A DNA stretch of 26,623 nt from an uncultured Eubacterium sp. Lineage in GTDB: Bacteria > Bacillota > Clostridia > Lachnospirales > Lachnospiraceae. The stretch spans positions 1 through 26,623 of the forward strand of contig CAJTSV010000047.1 in assembly GCA_910579075.1 (NCBI GenBank), given 5' to 3'. The translations under genes and the position numbers were made by a program. Below the pieces are notes generated by a model that had not been told where the DNA came from, searched no databases, and worked only from the letters and a program-made list of their open reading frames with translations. The stretch's first letter is position 1; each line of letters starts with the position of its first letter. This document shows positions 1 through 6,326 of the stretch, one piece after another.

Positions 1-166
1 CCTGCTTCCTGCTGCCGGGCTCGCGGATATGCCCGGCCTGCGTGTCCATCTCCCGGATGTCTGCGGCGCATACCGTGCCGCCGGTGCCGGGAATAAAGGC
101 ATTGGCGAGGTCTGCAAAGCGCTCCCGGTCGGAAAGGAACGCTTTCCATGCAGTATCGTTTCTCAT
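1..166 (-). CDS. Rpn/transposase-like PD-(D/E)XK nuclease, N-terminal part
   Basis: Only the first 55 codons lie in the window; the gene runs off the left edge. The ATG (complement of 164-166) follows AAGGAGGAAA with ideal spacing, which fixes the start. The peptide begins MRNDTAWKAFLSDRERFADL and continues through a DIREMDTQ segment. This opening (a D-x-x-W/Y-K-x-F-L-S-x-x-x-R-F-A-D-L pattern followed by an 'E-M-D-T' motif) is familiar from Lachnospiraceae proteins of the Rpn family, described as recombination-promoting nucleases or putative transposases. The catalytic core would lie outside the window and cannot be checked. The family call rests on the N-terminal pattern only; a different small nuclease-like or hypothetical protein is possible. 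Confidence 0.6.
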   Translation of the reverse strand, partial: MRNDTAWKAFLSDRERFADLANAFIPGTGGTVCAADIREMDTQAGHIREPGSRKQ

Positions 167-368
167 GTGTTTTCCTCCTTATGCGGCAGGGCTTCCTCCC
201 GGAAAATCCCTGCTTTTTCGTGTAACTGTAGTGTGCAAGCATGGATTTTCTGTGTCCGGACAGCAGGCGGCGTGCGGCGGCCTGCGAAGAACTGTCATTT
301 GACGGGAATGTCTCCCTGCGGCATGCAGCGCGCGAAACGCTGCATGGAAGAAAATATGCTCTGCCTGG

Positions 369-397
369 ATTATAGCACAGCCAGGGCCGGATTACAA
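369..397 (-). promoter_or_regulatory. Promoter for the left-edge nuclease gene
   Basis: Read on the - strand: -35 TTGTAA (complement of 392-397), a 17-base spacer, and -10 TATAAT (complement of 369-374) preceded by TGC, an extended -10. Transcription would start near 362, leaving a 5' leader of about 195 bases. The leader contains a perfect 9-bp stem CATGCAGCG/CGCTGCATG (322-330 with 338-346) and a GCAGGG/CCCTGC stem (186-191 with 208-213). Confidence 0.6.
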
Positions 398-441
398 TAA
401 AAATACAGGAATAGAACCGTTTGTAACAGTTGAAATTGTTA

Positions 442-584
442 CTGTTCACACAGGACTTTGCAGGGTCTGCCCCAGGGGCATTTGCTGCAAAGTCCATAAG
501 AAAGTGATTCCGTAGTGGGCAAATCTCATTCGCGAAGCGAATTTCAGATGGATTTGCGTTCGTTACTGGTCGCGGAGTGAACAG
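442..584. repeat. Structured repeat element, copy 1 (MITE- or ncRNA-like)
   Basis: The ends are the inverted repeat CTGTTCAC (442-449) and GTGAACAG (577-584). Inside is a perfect 11-bp stem GGACTTTGCAG/CTGCAAAGTCC (453-463 with 485-495) with a nested TGCCCC/GGGGCA stem. Next comes the linker TAAGAAAGTGATTC (497-510), then a compound hairpin: GCAAATC/GATTTGC (519-525 with 551-557) enclosing ATTCGC-GAA-GCGAAT (528-542). A further GTAACA/TGTTAC stem flanks the left end (423-442). A diverged copy with the same architecture lies at 25239-25364. No open frame of note is encoded. It could be a miniature mobile element or a structured RNA. Confidence 0.75.
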
Positions 585-588
585 CAGC

Positions 589-617
589 TTGAAATTTATC
601 CGCATCCATGCTATAAT
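589..617 (+). promoter_or_regulatory. Promoter for the thioesterase gene
   Basis: -35 TTGAAA at 589-594, a 17-base spacer, and -10 TATAAT at 612-617 with the extended TGC just upstream. The -35 begins five bases after the right terminal repeat of the structured element, so the element directly abuts this promoter. Confidence 0.75.
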
Positions 618-665
618 TCAGCCAGCCAGCGCTTTGCTGGAAATAAACAGGGAAAGAAGCAGGAC

Positions 666-1460
666 ATGGCCAGACCAGAATGGATGCGTAACAGTCAAAA
701 GAAAGACAGCTGCGCTGGCAGCACACAGAAGCCAGCTGTATATACATTTCAGACAAGAGTCCGTTACAGTGAATGTTCTGCCGGCGGCCAGGTGCGCCTG
801 TCCGGCATTCTGGATTATTTGCAGGACACCTGTACGATGCAGGCAGAAGATTTGGGTGTCGGAGTCCGCTATATGCGGGAGCACCAGACAGCCTGGGTGC
901 TGAACAGCTGGCAGGCGGATATCTGCCGTTATCCAGAGCTTGGGGAGCAGATTACAATCCGGACATGGCCGTATGGATTTCAGGGATTTTTCGGTTACCG
1001 GAATTTCCAGATAGAGGACAGCTTTGGAAAGACGGTTGTCCGGGCTGGTTCTGTCTGGGTATTTATGGACATGCAGAAAAAAAGACCGGCCAGAATTGCA
1101 CCGGAAGTCCTGGCTTTTTATGAACTCTGCCCGAAGCTGGAAATGGAATATATGGAACGCAAAATCCCGGATTTTGAAGCACAGCCGGCTGGCGGGCCAT
1201 ATAAAATCCCGCATTATTTTATCGATACGAATGAGCATGTCAATAATGCAAAATATATCCTGATGGCCGAGGAACTGCTTCCGGCTGGATTCCAGACAGT
1301 ACGCATGCGTGCCGAGTACCGCAGCTCCGCAGTCTGCGGCAGCCTGCTTTATCCGCAGGTCATGCAGCAGACGGATATCTGCGCGGTGCGCTTTGATGAC
1401 GAAAAAGGCAGGCCGTATGTACTTGCTGAATTTTATGCCCGGACAGACACCCCTGCCTGA
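666..1460 (+). CDS. Acyl-ACP thioesterase (FatA/FatB family)
   Basis: This 264-residue protein should release fatty acids from acyl-ACP in the cytoplasm. The first hotdog half starts near residue 26 (YTFQTRVRYSEC) and includes the substrate-facing helix around 42-60. The second half carries D187-T-N-E-H-V-N-N194, the family's conserved N-x-H-V-N-N segment. Its Asn189 and His191 match catalytic residues known from the plant enzymes. The length is close to the usual bacterial 240-250 residues, with about 25 extra N-terminal residues. The start follows a GGGAAAG-like site; a later start cannot be excluded. It has its own strong promoter and is followed 41 bases later by cvfB. No fatty-acid synthesis genes are adjacent, so the role (membrane lipid adjustment or export of free acids) is inferred. 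Confidence 0.88.
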   Translation: MARPEWMRNSQKKDSCAGSTQKPAVYTFQTRVRYSECSAGGQVRLSGILDYLQDTCTMQAEDLGVGVRYMREHQTAWVLNSWQADICRYPELGEQITIRTWPYGFQGFFGYRNFQIEDSFGKTVVRAGSVWVFMDMQKKRPARIAPEVLAFYELCPKLEMEYMERKIPDFEAQPAGGPYKIPHYFIDTNEHVNNAKYILMAEELLPAGFQTVRMRAEYRSSAVCGSLLYPQVMQQTDICAVRFDDEKGRPYVLAEFYARTDTPA

Positions 1461-1501
1461 CAAAAGAACAGCCATTTGCTGTATACGAAAGGAGTTTTTA
1501 C

Positions 1502-2335
1502 ATGAATCTAGGTGAATATCAGACCCTGCAGGTCGTGAAAATAGTCGATTTTGGAATTTTTCTTGCACATCAGCCGGAGGATTCGCAGCGTGTCCTGCTT
1601 CCAAAGAAACAGGTGCCGCCGGACATTCAGCTGGGGGATGAACTGGAAGTATTTTTATACAAGGATTCCAAAGGCCGGCTGATTGCTACAACAAATGAGC
1701 CAAAACTGACCCTGGGCGGCTGTGCGGCGCTGACCGTGCTTTCCCTGGGCAGAATCGGGGCATTTCTGGACTGGGGACTGGAAAAAGACCTGTTCCTTCC
1801 ATTTAAGCAGATGACAAGGGAAGTGCAGCCGGGTGACGAAGTGCTGGTTACCATGTACATCGACAAAAGCAGCCGGCTGTGTGCCAGCATGAAAAACCTG
1901 TACAGCGTGCTTTCGCAGGATTCGCCATACGGGCCGGAAGATATTGTGGCAGGGCGGATTTATGAATTCAGTGATAATTTTGGCACGTTTGTAGCAGTGG
2001 ATGACTGCTATTCTGCCATGATACCATCCCATGAGGACTGTTCCATGCTGCGGATTGGCGATATTATCGAAGCAAAGGTAACCAATGTCAAGCTGGATGG
2101 CAAGCTCGACCTGACACTGCGGGAAAAGGCTTATGTCCAGATGGATGCGGATGCAGACAAGGTCATGCAGCTGATTGATGCCTATGCCGGAGTCCTTCCG
2201 TTTAACGATAAGGCATCACCGGAAGTGATTAAACGGGAAGCAAAGCTGAGTAAAAATGCATTTAAGCGTGCAGTCGGAAGACTGTACAAAGAACGCAGAA
2301 TCGAAATCACAGAAACCGGAATCCGCAGGCTGTAA
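1502..2335 (+). CDS. cvfB: S1-domain RNA-binding protein, CvfB/YitL family
   Basis: This 277-residue cytoplasmic protein has the CvfB layout. There are three S1-type OB folds (about 5-62, 72-133 and 146-208; the third reads GRIYEFSDNFGTFVAVDD, with the VTNVKLDGKLDLTLR strand pair). A C-terminal winged helix follows (about 225-277, with SPEVIKREAKLSKNAFKRAV). In staphylococci and pneumococci, CvfB binds RNA and affects virulence gene expression; here its target is unknown. The start ATG sits eight bases after AAAGGAG. It lies 41 bases downstream of the thioesterase and may be co-transcribed with it. It converges on yjfB, with a weak hairpin between them. Confidence 0.88.
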   Translation: MNLGEYQTLQVVKIVDFGIFLAHQPEDSQRVLLPKKQVPPDIQLGDELEVFLYKDSKGRLIATTNEPKLTLGGCAALTVLSLGRIGAFLDWGLEKDLFLPFKQMTREVQPGDEVLVTMYIDKSSRLCASMKNLYSVLSQDSPYGPEDIVAGRIYEFSDNFGTFVAVDDCYSAMIPSHEDCSMLRIGDIIEAKVTNVKLDGKLDLTLREKAYVQMDADADKVMQLIDAYAGVLPFNDKASPEVIKREAKLSKNAFKRAVGRLYKERRIEITETGIRRL

Positions 2336-2409
2336 CCAAAGCCGCAGCCTGCTGTTCCGGTTCTGGTGCATGGCATTAAGCATATGCCAAAGCATATCCA
2401 TGATTCCGT

Positions 2410-2426
2410 GGGGCTGGCAATGCCCC
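2410..2426 (+). terminator. Weak hairpin between convergent cvfB and yjfB
   Basis: GGGGC (2410-2414) pairs with GCCCC (2422-2426) around a seven-base loop. The downstream sequence is only modestly T-rich (gttatt), so termination is uncertain. Confidence 0.3.
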
Positions 2427-2451
2427 CCGTTATTCTGCCGCCAGGCGTGTT

Positions 2452-2640
2452 TTAAGCGTATACATCAATGTTTCCGCCAACGCCTGGATTTACGGAAAGT
2501 TCCATCGCCTTAATCATTTCAGCACCCATTTCCTGAGTCATGTCCAGCTGCTTGCTGAGCATGGCAACAGAAATGTCGCTTGGTGCAGACATAGCAGGCA
2601 TCTGAGCGAGTGCGAAATCCGCCATTGAACTGATTTCCAT
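2452..2640 (-). CDS. Small YjfB-family protein (putative motility-associated)
   Basis: This 62-residue protein starts MEISSMADFALAQMP and ends with a glycine-containing tail (NPGVGGNIDVYA). Length, the alternating hydrophobic N-terminal helix and the LSKQLDMTQEMGAEMIKAME helix match the YjfB family, which is annotated as putative motility protein but has no proven function. The ATG (complement of 2638-2640) follows AAGGAGGAC, which settles the start; an in-frame upstream methionine has no ribosome site. No signal peptide or membrane segment is seen. It is a single-gene unit on the - strand, convergent with cvfB and divergent from the NlpC/P60 gene. A SigD-type promoter was not seen; the promoter looks housekeeping. 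Confidence 0.75.
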   Translation of the reverse strand: MEISSMADFALAQMPAMSAPSDISVAMLSKQLDMTQEMGAEMIKAMELSVNPGVGGNIDVYA

Positions 2641-2685
2641 ATGAAAGTCCTCCTTATCTTGTATTTTTCCTATTGCTGCATGTTC

Positions 2686-2691
2686 ATTATA
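2686..2691 (-). promoter_or_regulatory. Extended -10 promoter for yjfB
   Basis: The - strand reads TGG-TATAAT here. The region 17 bases upstream (TGCCTT) is a poor -35, so the call depends on the extended -10. Confidence 0.5.
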
Positions 2692-2845
2692 CCATCTTCC
2701 TTGAGGAAAAGGCAACATTTCGTGTCTGAAAATTCGTGCATTTATTACAGATATGTTTCATAGTCCAGGATGAAAAATCGGCTGCCGCTTCGTAATAATG
2801 CATAAAAAACATGAAAAATGTCCCTGGATATCTGCGATTTATCAG

Positions 2846-2874
2846 TTGACACATCTGTAATGCTCTGCTATAAT
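2846..2874 (+). promoter_or_regulatory. Consensus promoter for the NlpC/P60 gene
   Basis: Exact TTGACA at 2846-2851, a 17-base spacer, and exact TATAAT at 2869-2874 with extended TGC. This is a full consensus promoter. The untranslated leader would be about 87 bases. Confidence 0.85.
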
Positions 2875-2967
2875 AACCATCGTAATAAATTTTAATAAAA
2901 TTGTAATATATGAAAAGACTCTATAATATAAACAGGTATTTTAATTGGGAGAAAAATAGGAGGAACT

Positions 2968-4299
2968 ATGAAGAACAAACCACTGAAAATAACAGCCTGC
3001 TGTCTGGCAGGAACCTTATTTACCGCAATGCCGGCATACAATGTCATGGCGGCTGCACCATCTGCGGGGGTTTCCAAATATGCAAGTTCTGTTATGGAAA
3101 GCGAGTTAGAGACAACAGCGCCGCTTGCAGGCGTATCGCTTGCCGTTACAAGCTATCTGGAAAAAAATATGGTTTCACAGTCATCCAGCGTACAGGCGAA
3201 GGATTCTGACAATGTAAAATCGTCAGGAAAAACAAAAGACAGTGGAAATGAAACAGCAGGAAAAACAAAAGATAACGAAAAAAGCAAATCCGAAAATAAA
3301 AAAAGCAAAAAAGAAGAATCCAAATATGACAATATGGCAGTAGCCAGGGTAAATGACTACGTGAATATCCGCAGAAAACCGGATGAGAACGCACAGCTGC
3401 TCGGCAAGCTGCACAGCAATTCTGTTGCAACGGTTATCCGTGAAAAAGACGGCTGGTACAAAATCAATTCCGGCTCTGTAACAGGTTATGTTAAGGGGGA
3501 CTACATAACAGTTGGGGATGAGGATTTAGTAAAGTCCGTAGGCGTGCAGATTGCAACCGTAAATACAACCACATTAAAAGTAAGAAATAAGGCTTCCAAG
3601 AAATCCGAAGTCATGACGCTTGTACCGGGCGGTGAAGAACTGACCGTGGCAAGCATGAAGGCCTATAAGGACGGCTGGGTAAAAGTAGAAGTCGGCGATG
3701 GCCAGGGTTATGTGTCTGCGGATTATGTAGACGTTACCCGTGAATATACATATGCAGAATCCAAAGCAGAAGAAGAAGCAAGACTTGCAATCGAGCAGGC
3801 ACGGATTGAAGCAGAACAGGAAGCAGCACGCAGGGAGCAGGAAGCTGCAAATGCGGCTGTCTCAGCAGGCAGTTCTTCTTCCGGCACAGGGACATCCGGC
3901 GGGACAGGCTCATCCGATTCACAGGCCAGCCAGACGGTTTCCCAGAGCACATCCAGTTCCGGCCAGTCCGTTGTCAACTATGCGAGCCAGTTCCTTGGCA
4001 ATCCGTATGTATACGGCGGCTCCAGCCTGACAAACGGTACGGACTGCTCCGGCTTTGTAATGAGCGTATACGCACACTTTGGCGTATCGCTTCCGCATTC
4101 TTCCAGCGCGCTCAGAAGCGCTGGCTACGGCGTAAGCTACAGCAGCATGCAGCCGGGAGATATTGTATGCTACGATGGCCATGTTGCAATATATGCAGGC
4201 GGCAACACAATTATTCATGCAAGCAACCCTGCAACAGGCATTAAATACACATCACCGGCGAATTACCGTTCTGTAGTCGCAGTGCGCAGGATTTTTTAA
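2968..4299 (+). CDS. Secreted cell-wall endopeptidase: SH3-SH3-NlpC/P60
   Basis: This 443-residue exported protein probably cuts peptide stems of peptidoglycan. Residues 1-29 form a signal peptide (KNKPLK, hydrophobic core, likely cleavage after NVMA). Residues 70-119 are a very lysine/serine-rich linker. Two bacterial SH3 domains follow (about 122-182 and 193-256, each with the VNIRRKP/LKVRNKAS plus GW-K signature). Next are an Ala/Glu-rich coiled coil (262-297), a Ser/Gly/Thr linker (298-335) and a C-terminal NlpC/P60 domain. Catalytic Cys360 (DCSGF), His405 (DGHVAIY) and His417 (IIHAS) are present. The start follows AGGAGG. It is transcribed alone from a consensus promoter, which suggests high constitutive expression. 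The exact bond cleaved is inferred from the family. Confidence 0.93.
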   Translation: MKNKPLKITACCLAGTLFTAMPAYNVMAAAPSAGVSKYASSVMESELETTAPLAGVSLAVTSYLEKNMVSQSSSVQAKDSDNVKSSGKTKDSGNETAGKTKDNEKSKSENKKSKKEESKYDNMAVARVNDYVNIRRKPDENAQLLGKLHSNSVATVIREKDGWYKINSGSVTGYVKGDYITVGDEDLVKSVGVQIATVNTTTLKVRNKASKKSEVMTLVPGGEELTVASMKAYKDGWVKVEVGDGQGYVSADYVDVTREYTYAESKAEEEARLAIEQARIEAEQEAARREQEAANAAVSAGSSSSGTGTSGGTGSSDSQASQTVSQSTSSSGQSVVNYASQFLGNPYVYGGSSLTNGTDCSGFVMSVYAHFGVSLPHSSSALRSAGYGVSYSSMQPGDIVCYDGHVAIYAGGNTIIHASNPATGIKYTSPANYRSVVAVRRIF

Positions 4300-4341
4300 G
4301 ACCGGTAAAAAACAGGATTCCAGATAAACAGCAGAATTCAG

Positions 4342-4458
4342 GATAAGAAAGGGGCTGCCGCATTAAGAAAAATAATACAAGATATAGCTGTTCGAATGGT
4401 TCTTTTATGCTATATCTTGCAGATGTTTTGCTTTGTGCGGCAGTTCCTTTTCCTTATC
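4342..4458. repeat. Two-tier inverted repeat downstream of the NlpC/P60 gene
   Basis: The outer arms are GATAAG (4342-4347) with CTTATC (4453-4458) and CTGCCGCA (4355-4362) with TGCGGCAG (4436-4443). The inner arms are a perfect 11-bp CAAGATATAGC (4378-4388) with GCTATATCTTG (4409-4419). The whole can fold into one long, interrupted hairpin. It begins about 40 bases after the stop codon and could act as a bulky terminator or be a mobile or RNA element. Confidence 0.65.
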
Positions 4459-4621
4459 TGCAGCTGTGTCATTCCGTCCGCATTTGATAGATAATTTCAT
4501 AATCTGTTTTTTATCAAAAAAACTTATCATGATTGCCGCAATCTCCGTTTCTTTCTGTACCAGATATTTCTTTCAGATATTTCTGCTCCCGCTTTGTGTC
4601 ATTCTGCACCATATCATCTTG

Positions 4622-4683
4622 TTTTTATAATTTGTAATCATTAGTGAAAGCGGGCTTTTCATAATGCGCTTTAATTATAAAAA
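4622..4683. repeat. 62-base nested inverted repeat
   Basis: A perfect 11-bp arm pair TTTTTATAATT (4622-4632) and AATTATAAAAA (4673-4683) encloses a second, imperfect pair, CATTAGTGAAAG with CTTTTCATAATG. No gene is adjacent on either side. Confidence 0.6.
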
Positions 4684-5197
4684 TGGCCGGTTTACAATAG
4701 ATGGAACATTTTCAGGATGCCGGCTTCTCAATGAAATTCCATGGAATCCGTCCATGCAGTGCACGCAAATTCCTCAAAAAATCAATCCCTCATGCTATTC
4801 ATACAGGGTAACAAGTGCCACGAAAATCTGCATTTCCAGTAAATAATATAGAACAATTCCCTGTCCGCCCTCTCTTTTCAGGCACACAGCCAAAATTTAC
4901 GAAAGATTAAACAAACATGCCCAAAGCCATATGACCCTGCACAGGAATATCCTGTCCCCCCCTTATTTCTATGAAATTGTCAGACAATAACGGCCGTTCC
5001 TGCAAAATCTTCCTGTTCCGAATACTCCCTGTTCGAATAATCCATACCGGAATATCCCGTCAAACGGCCTGAACAGGCCACTGGCAGCGGTTTTCAGCGA
5101 AAACTGCAAAAAGATGCCGGATTTGAAAGCAGCAGGTGCCAGGGAGCATAAATCCGATTGGAAATAACAAAAAGCCAGCTTTCCGGCTGCACAGCTT

Positions 5198-5378
5198 TTT
5201 TCCACATCTATACAAAATGCCCAAAAATATTTTTCCGGCTGTGGAAAAATTAACCCCAAAATAAACATTTTTTAAAAGTTATCCACATCGAAATCGGATA
5301 AAAGTGTGAAAAAATAAAGTTATACACGGACTTATACACATTATCCACAATTTGTCATGTGGACAAGTCCGTGGATAG
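5198..5378. other. DnaA-box cluster (candidate origin-like or DnaA-binding locus)
   Basis: On the + strand: TTTTCCACA (5198-5206), TTATCCACA (5279-5287), TTATACACG (5320-5328), TTATACACA (5332-5340) and TTATCCACA (5341-5349). On the - strand: TTTTCCACA (5240-5248), TTGTCCACA (5358-5366) and CTATCCACG (5370-5378). Two are exact consensus boxes and TTGTCCACA fits TTRTCCACA; the rest differ at one or two positions. An AT-rich tract (about 5385-5460) follows and could unwind. No dnaA, dnaN, rpmH or recF is in the window. An authentic origin, a DnaA-titrating cluster, or a DnaA-regulated upstream region all fit. Confidence 0.7.
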
Positions 5379-5577
5379 TTCTGTAAATCCGAAACGTTTG
5401 TTTTGTATATCATTCATAAATTTACAAAAAATGACAAAAAAACTGAAATAACTATTGACTTCGCAATCGTGGAAAAGCAGGGAAAGAAGTCGAAAGTTGT
5501 CGAAATTGTTATACAATTTCAGGCTGTCCGTTTCGCAAAACTGTAGAAAAGTTCCAGAAGATAAAACAAATGCAAGC

Positions 5578-5606
5578 TTGCCAAAAGCTGCAGTATTTGT
5601 TATACT
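5578..5606 (+). promoter_or_regulatory. Promoter for the WecG-like gene
   Basis: -35 TTGCCA at 5578-5583, a 17-base spacer, and -10 TATACT at 5601-5606. The leader to the ATG is about 30 bases. The promoter lies 200 bases downstream of the DnaA-box cluster. Confidence 0.7.
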
Positions 5607-5642
5607 ACGATTTATCGCACAGGCGGTAAAGAGAGGTGCTGT

Positions 5643-6326
5643 ATGGGAAAGAAAATCCGAATGCTCGGAATGGAGATTGAGAATTTTTCCCTGCGTGAAG
5701 AAGTCATGCAGAGTGAAGATTTTTATAACCGGCCGCAGCTGAATATTATACGGACCATTTCGCTGAAAATGCTGGCAGAGGCAGCAGACAGCCAGGCTGT
5801 CCGGGATGGCATGAAGCAGGCAGACCTTCTGGTTGCAGGCGACAGGGAAATCCTGACAGAAGCAGGCATATATTCCGTCCAGCGGTTAAAGGAAGTCAGC
5901 GGGCATGAATTTATGAGGGAGTTTTTAAGCCGCGTGGAACGCTGCGGGCATCCTGTTTTTTTGGCGGCCCAGGAAGCCGGGGATTTAAAGAGGCTGCAGC
6001 ATTTTATAAAAACCTCGTATGAAAACATGGCAGTTGTGGGAAGCTATGTACTGGCGGAATGCGGCGGCGATTATGATATGGCGGTCAATGAAATCAATGC
6101 GGCAGATGCGGATATTCTGATATCGGTACTGGACTGCCCGCAGGAAGACCTGTTTTTGCAGGCGGCAAAGGATAAAATCCGCGCACGCGTCTGGTATTCG
6201 CTCGGAAACAGCTATCGCAGGAAAGAACAGAAAATGTCCTTTACGCTCTGGTTCAGGCACCTGATTCATAAAGGACGCTTTAAAAACAAAATACATCGTT
6301 ATGAGGAAAGCAATGGAGAGGAATAA
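5643..6326 (+). CDS. Diverged WecG/TagA/CpsF-fold protein, probably not an active transferase
   Basis: This 227-residue cytoplasmic protein follows the TagA/WecG pattern in order. It has a T-I-S-L-K segment where the family has S-T-x-N-P-E (about 39-45), then QADLLVAGD (family: x-DLxxPDG), then VSGHEFMREFL (family: RIxGxDL). After these come PVFLAAQ (family: xxFLLG), INAADADILISVL (family: INxxxPDILFVGL) and CPQEDLF (family: xPKQExW). The pattern suggests the fold of this N-acetylmannosaminyl/glucosyltransferase family. However, the catalytic Asp-Gly of PDG appears as Gly-Asp, the Asn of TxNP is Ser, and the G-G-S-F-D end motif reads G-N-S-Y-R. Activity is therefore doubtful. The start follows a GAGAGGTG site. 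It overlaps the yitT-family gene downstream and shares its promoter, so the two probably work together. Confidence 0.5.
   Translation: MGKKIRMLGMEIENFSLREEVMQSEDFYNRPQLNIIRTISLKMLAEAADSQAVRDGMKQADLLVAGDREILTEAGIYSVQRLKEVSGHEFMREFLSRVERCGHPVFLAAQEAGDLKRLQHFIKTSYENMAVVGSYVLAECGGDYDMAVNEINAADADILISVLDCPQEDLFLQAAKDKIRARVWYSLGNSYRRKEQKMSFTLWFRHLIHKGRFKNKIHRYEESNGEE

Larger units (their letters stand above)
4300..5642. other. 1.3-kb stretch without a convincing gene
   Basis: I see no frame here with a good ribosome site and family-like composition. The frames present (for example 4664-4846 + and 4969-5268 -) lack Shine-Dalgarno sites and look like chance. The region holds two large nested inverted repeats (4342-4458 and 4622-4683), short palindromes (ATTCCATGGAAT near 4735; ACAGGA-ATA-TCCTGT at 4941-4955), a DnaA-box cluster (5198-5378), an AT-rich tract (about 5385-5460), and the promoter of the next gene. 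Confidence 0.7.

Noticed and set aside
618..1604. Long - strand frame (328 codons) antisense to the thioesterase
   Set aside because: It is a shadow of a gene with clear family motifs, with no ribosome site and cysteine/histidine-rich, chance-like composition.
2700..2967. Possible c-di-AMP (ydaO-type) riboswitch before the NlpC/P60 gene, as is common for wall hydrolases
   Set aside because: A consensus promoter at 2846-2874 leaves only about 87 bases of leader, too short for that riboswitch, and its conserved motifs are not seen.
4969..5268. - strand 99-codon frame in the gene-free gap
   Set aside because: No ribosome site, no recognisable pattern, and its start overlaps the DnaA-box region; most likely chance.
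5198..5460. Calling the DnaA-box cluster the chromosomal origin outright
   Set aside because: No dnaA/dnaN neighbours, and gene orientation does not switch clearly at this point; kept as a candidate only.
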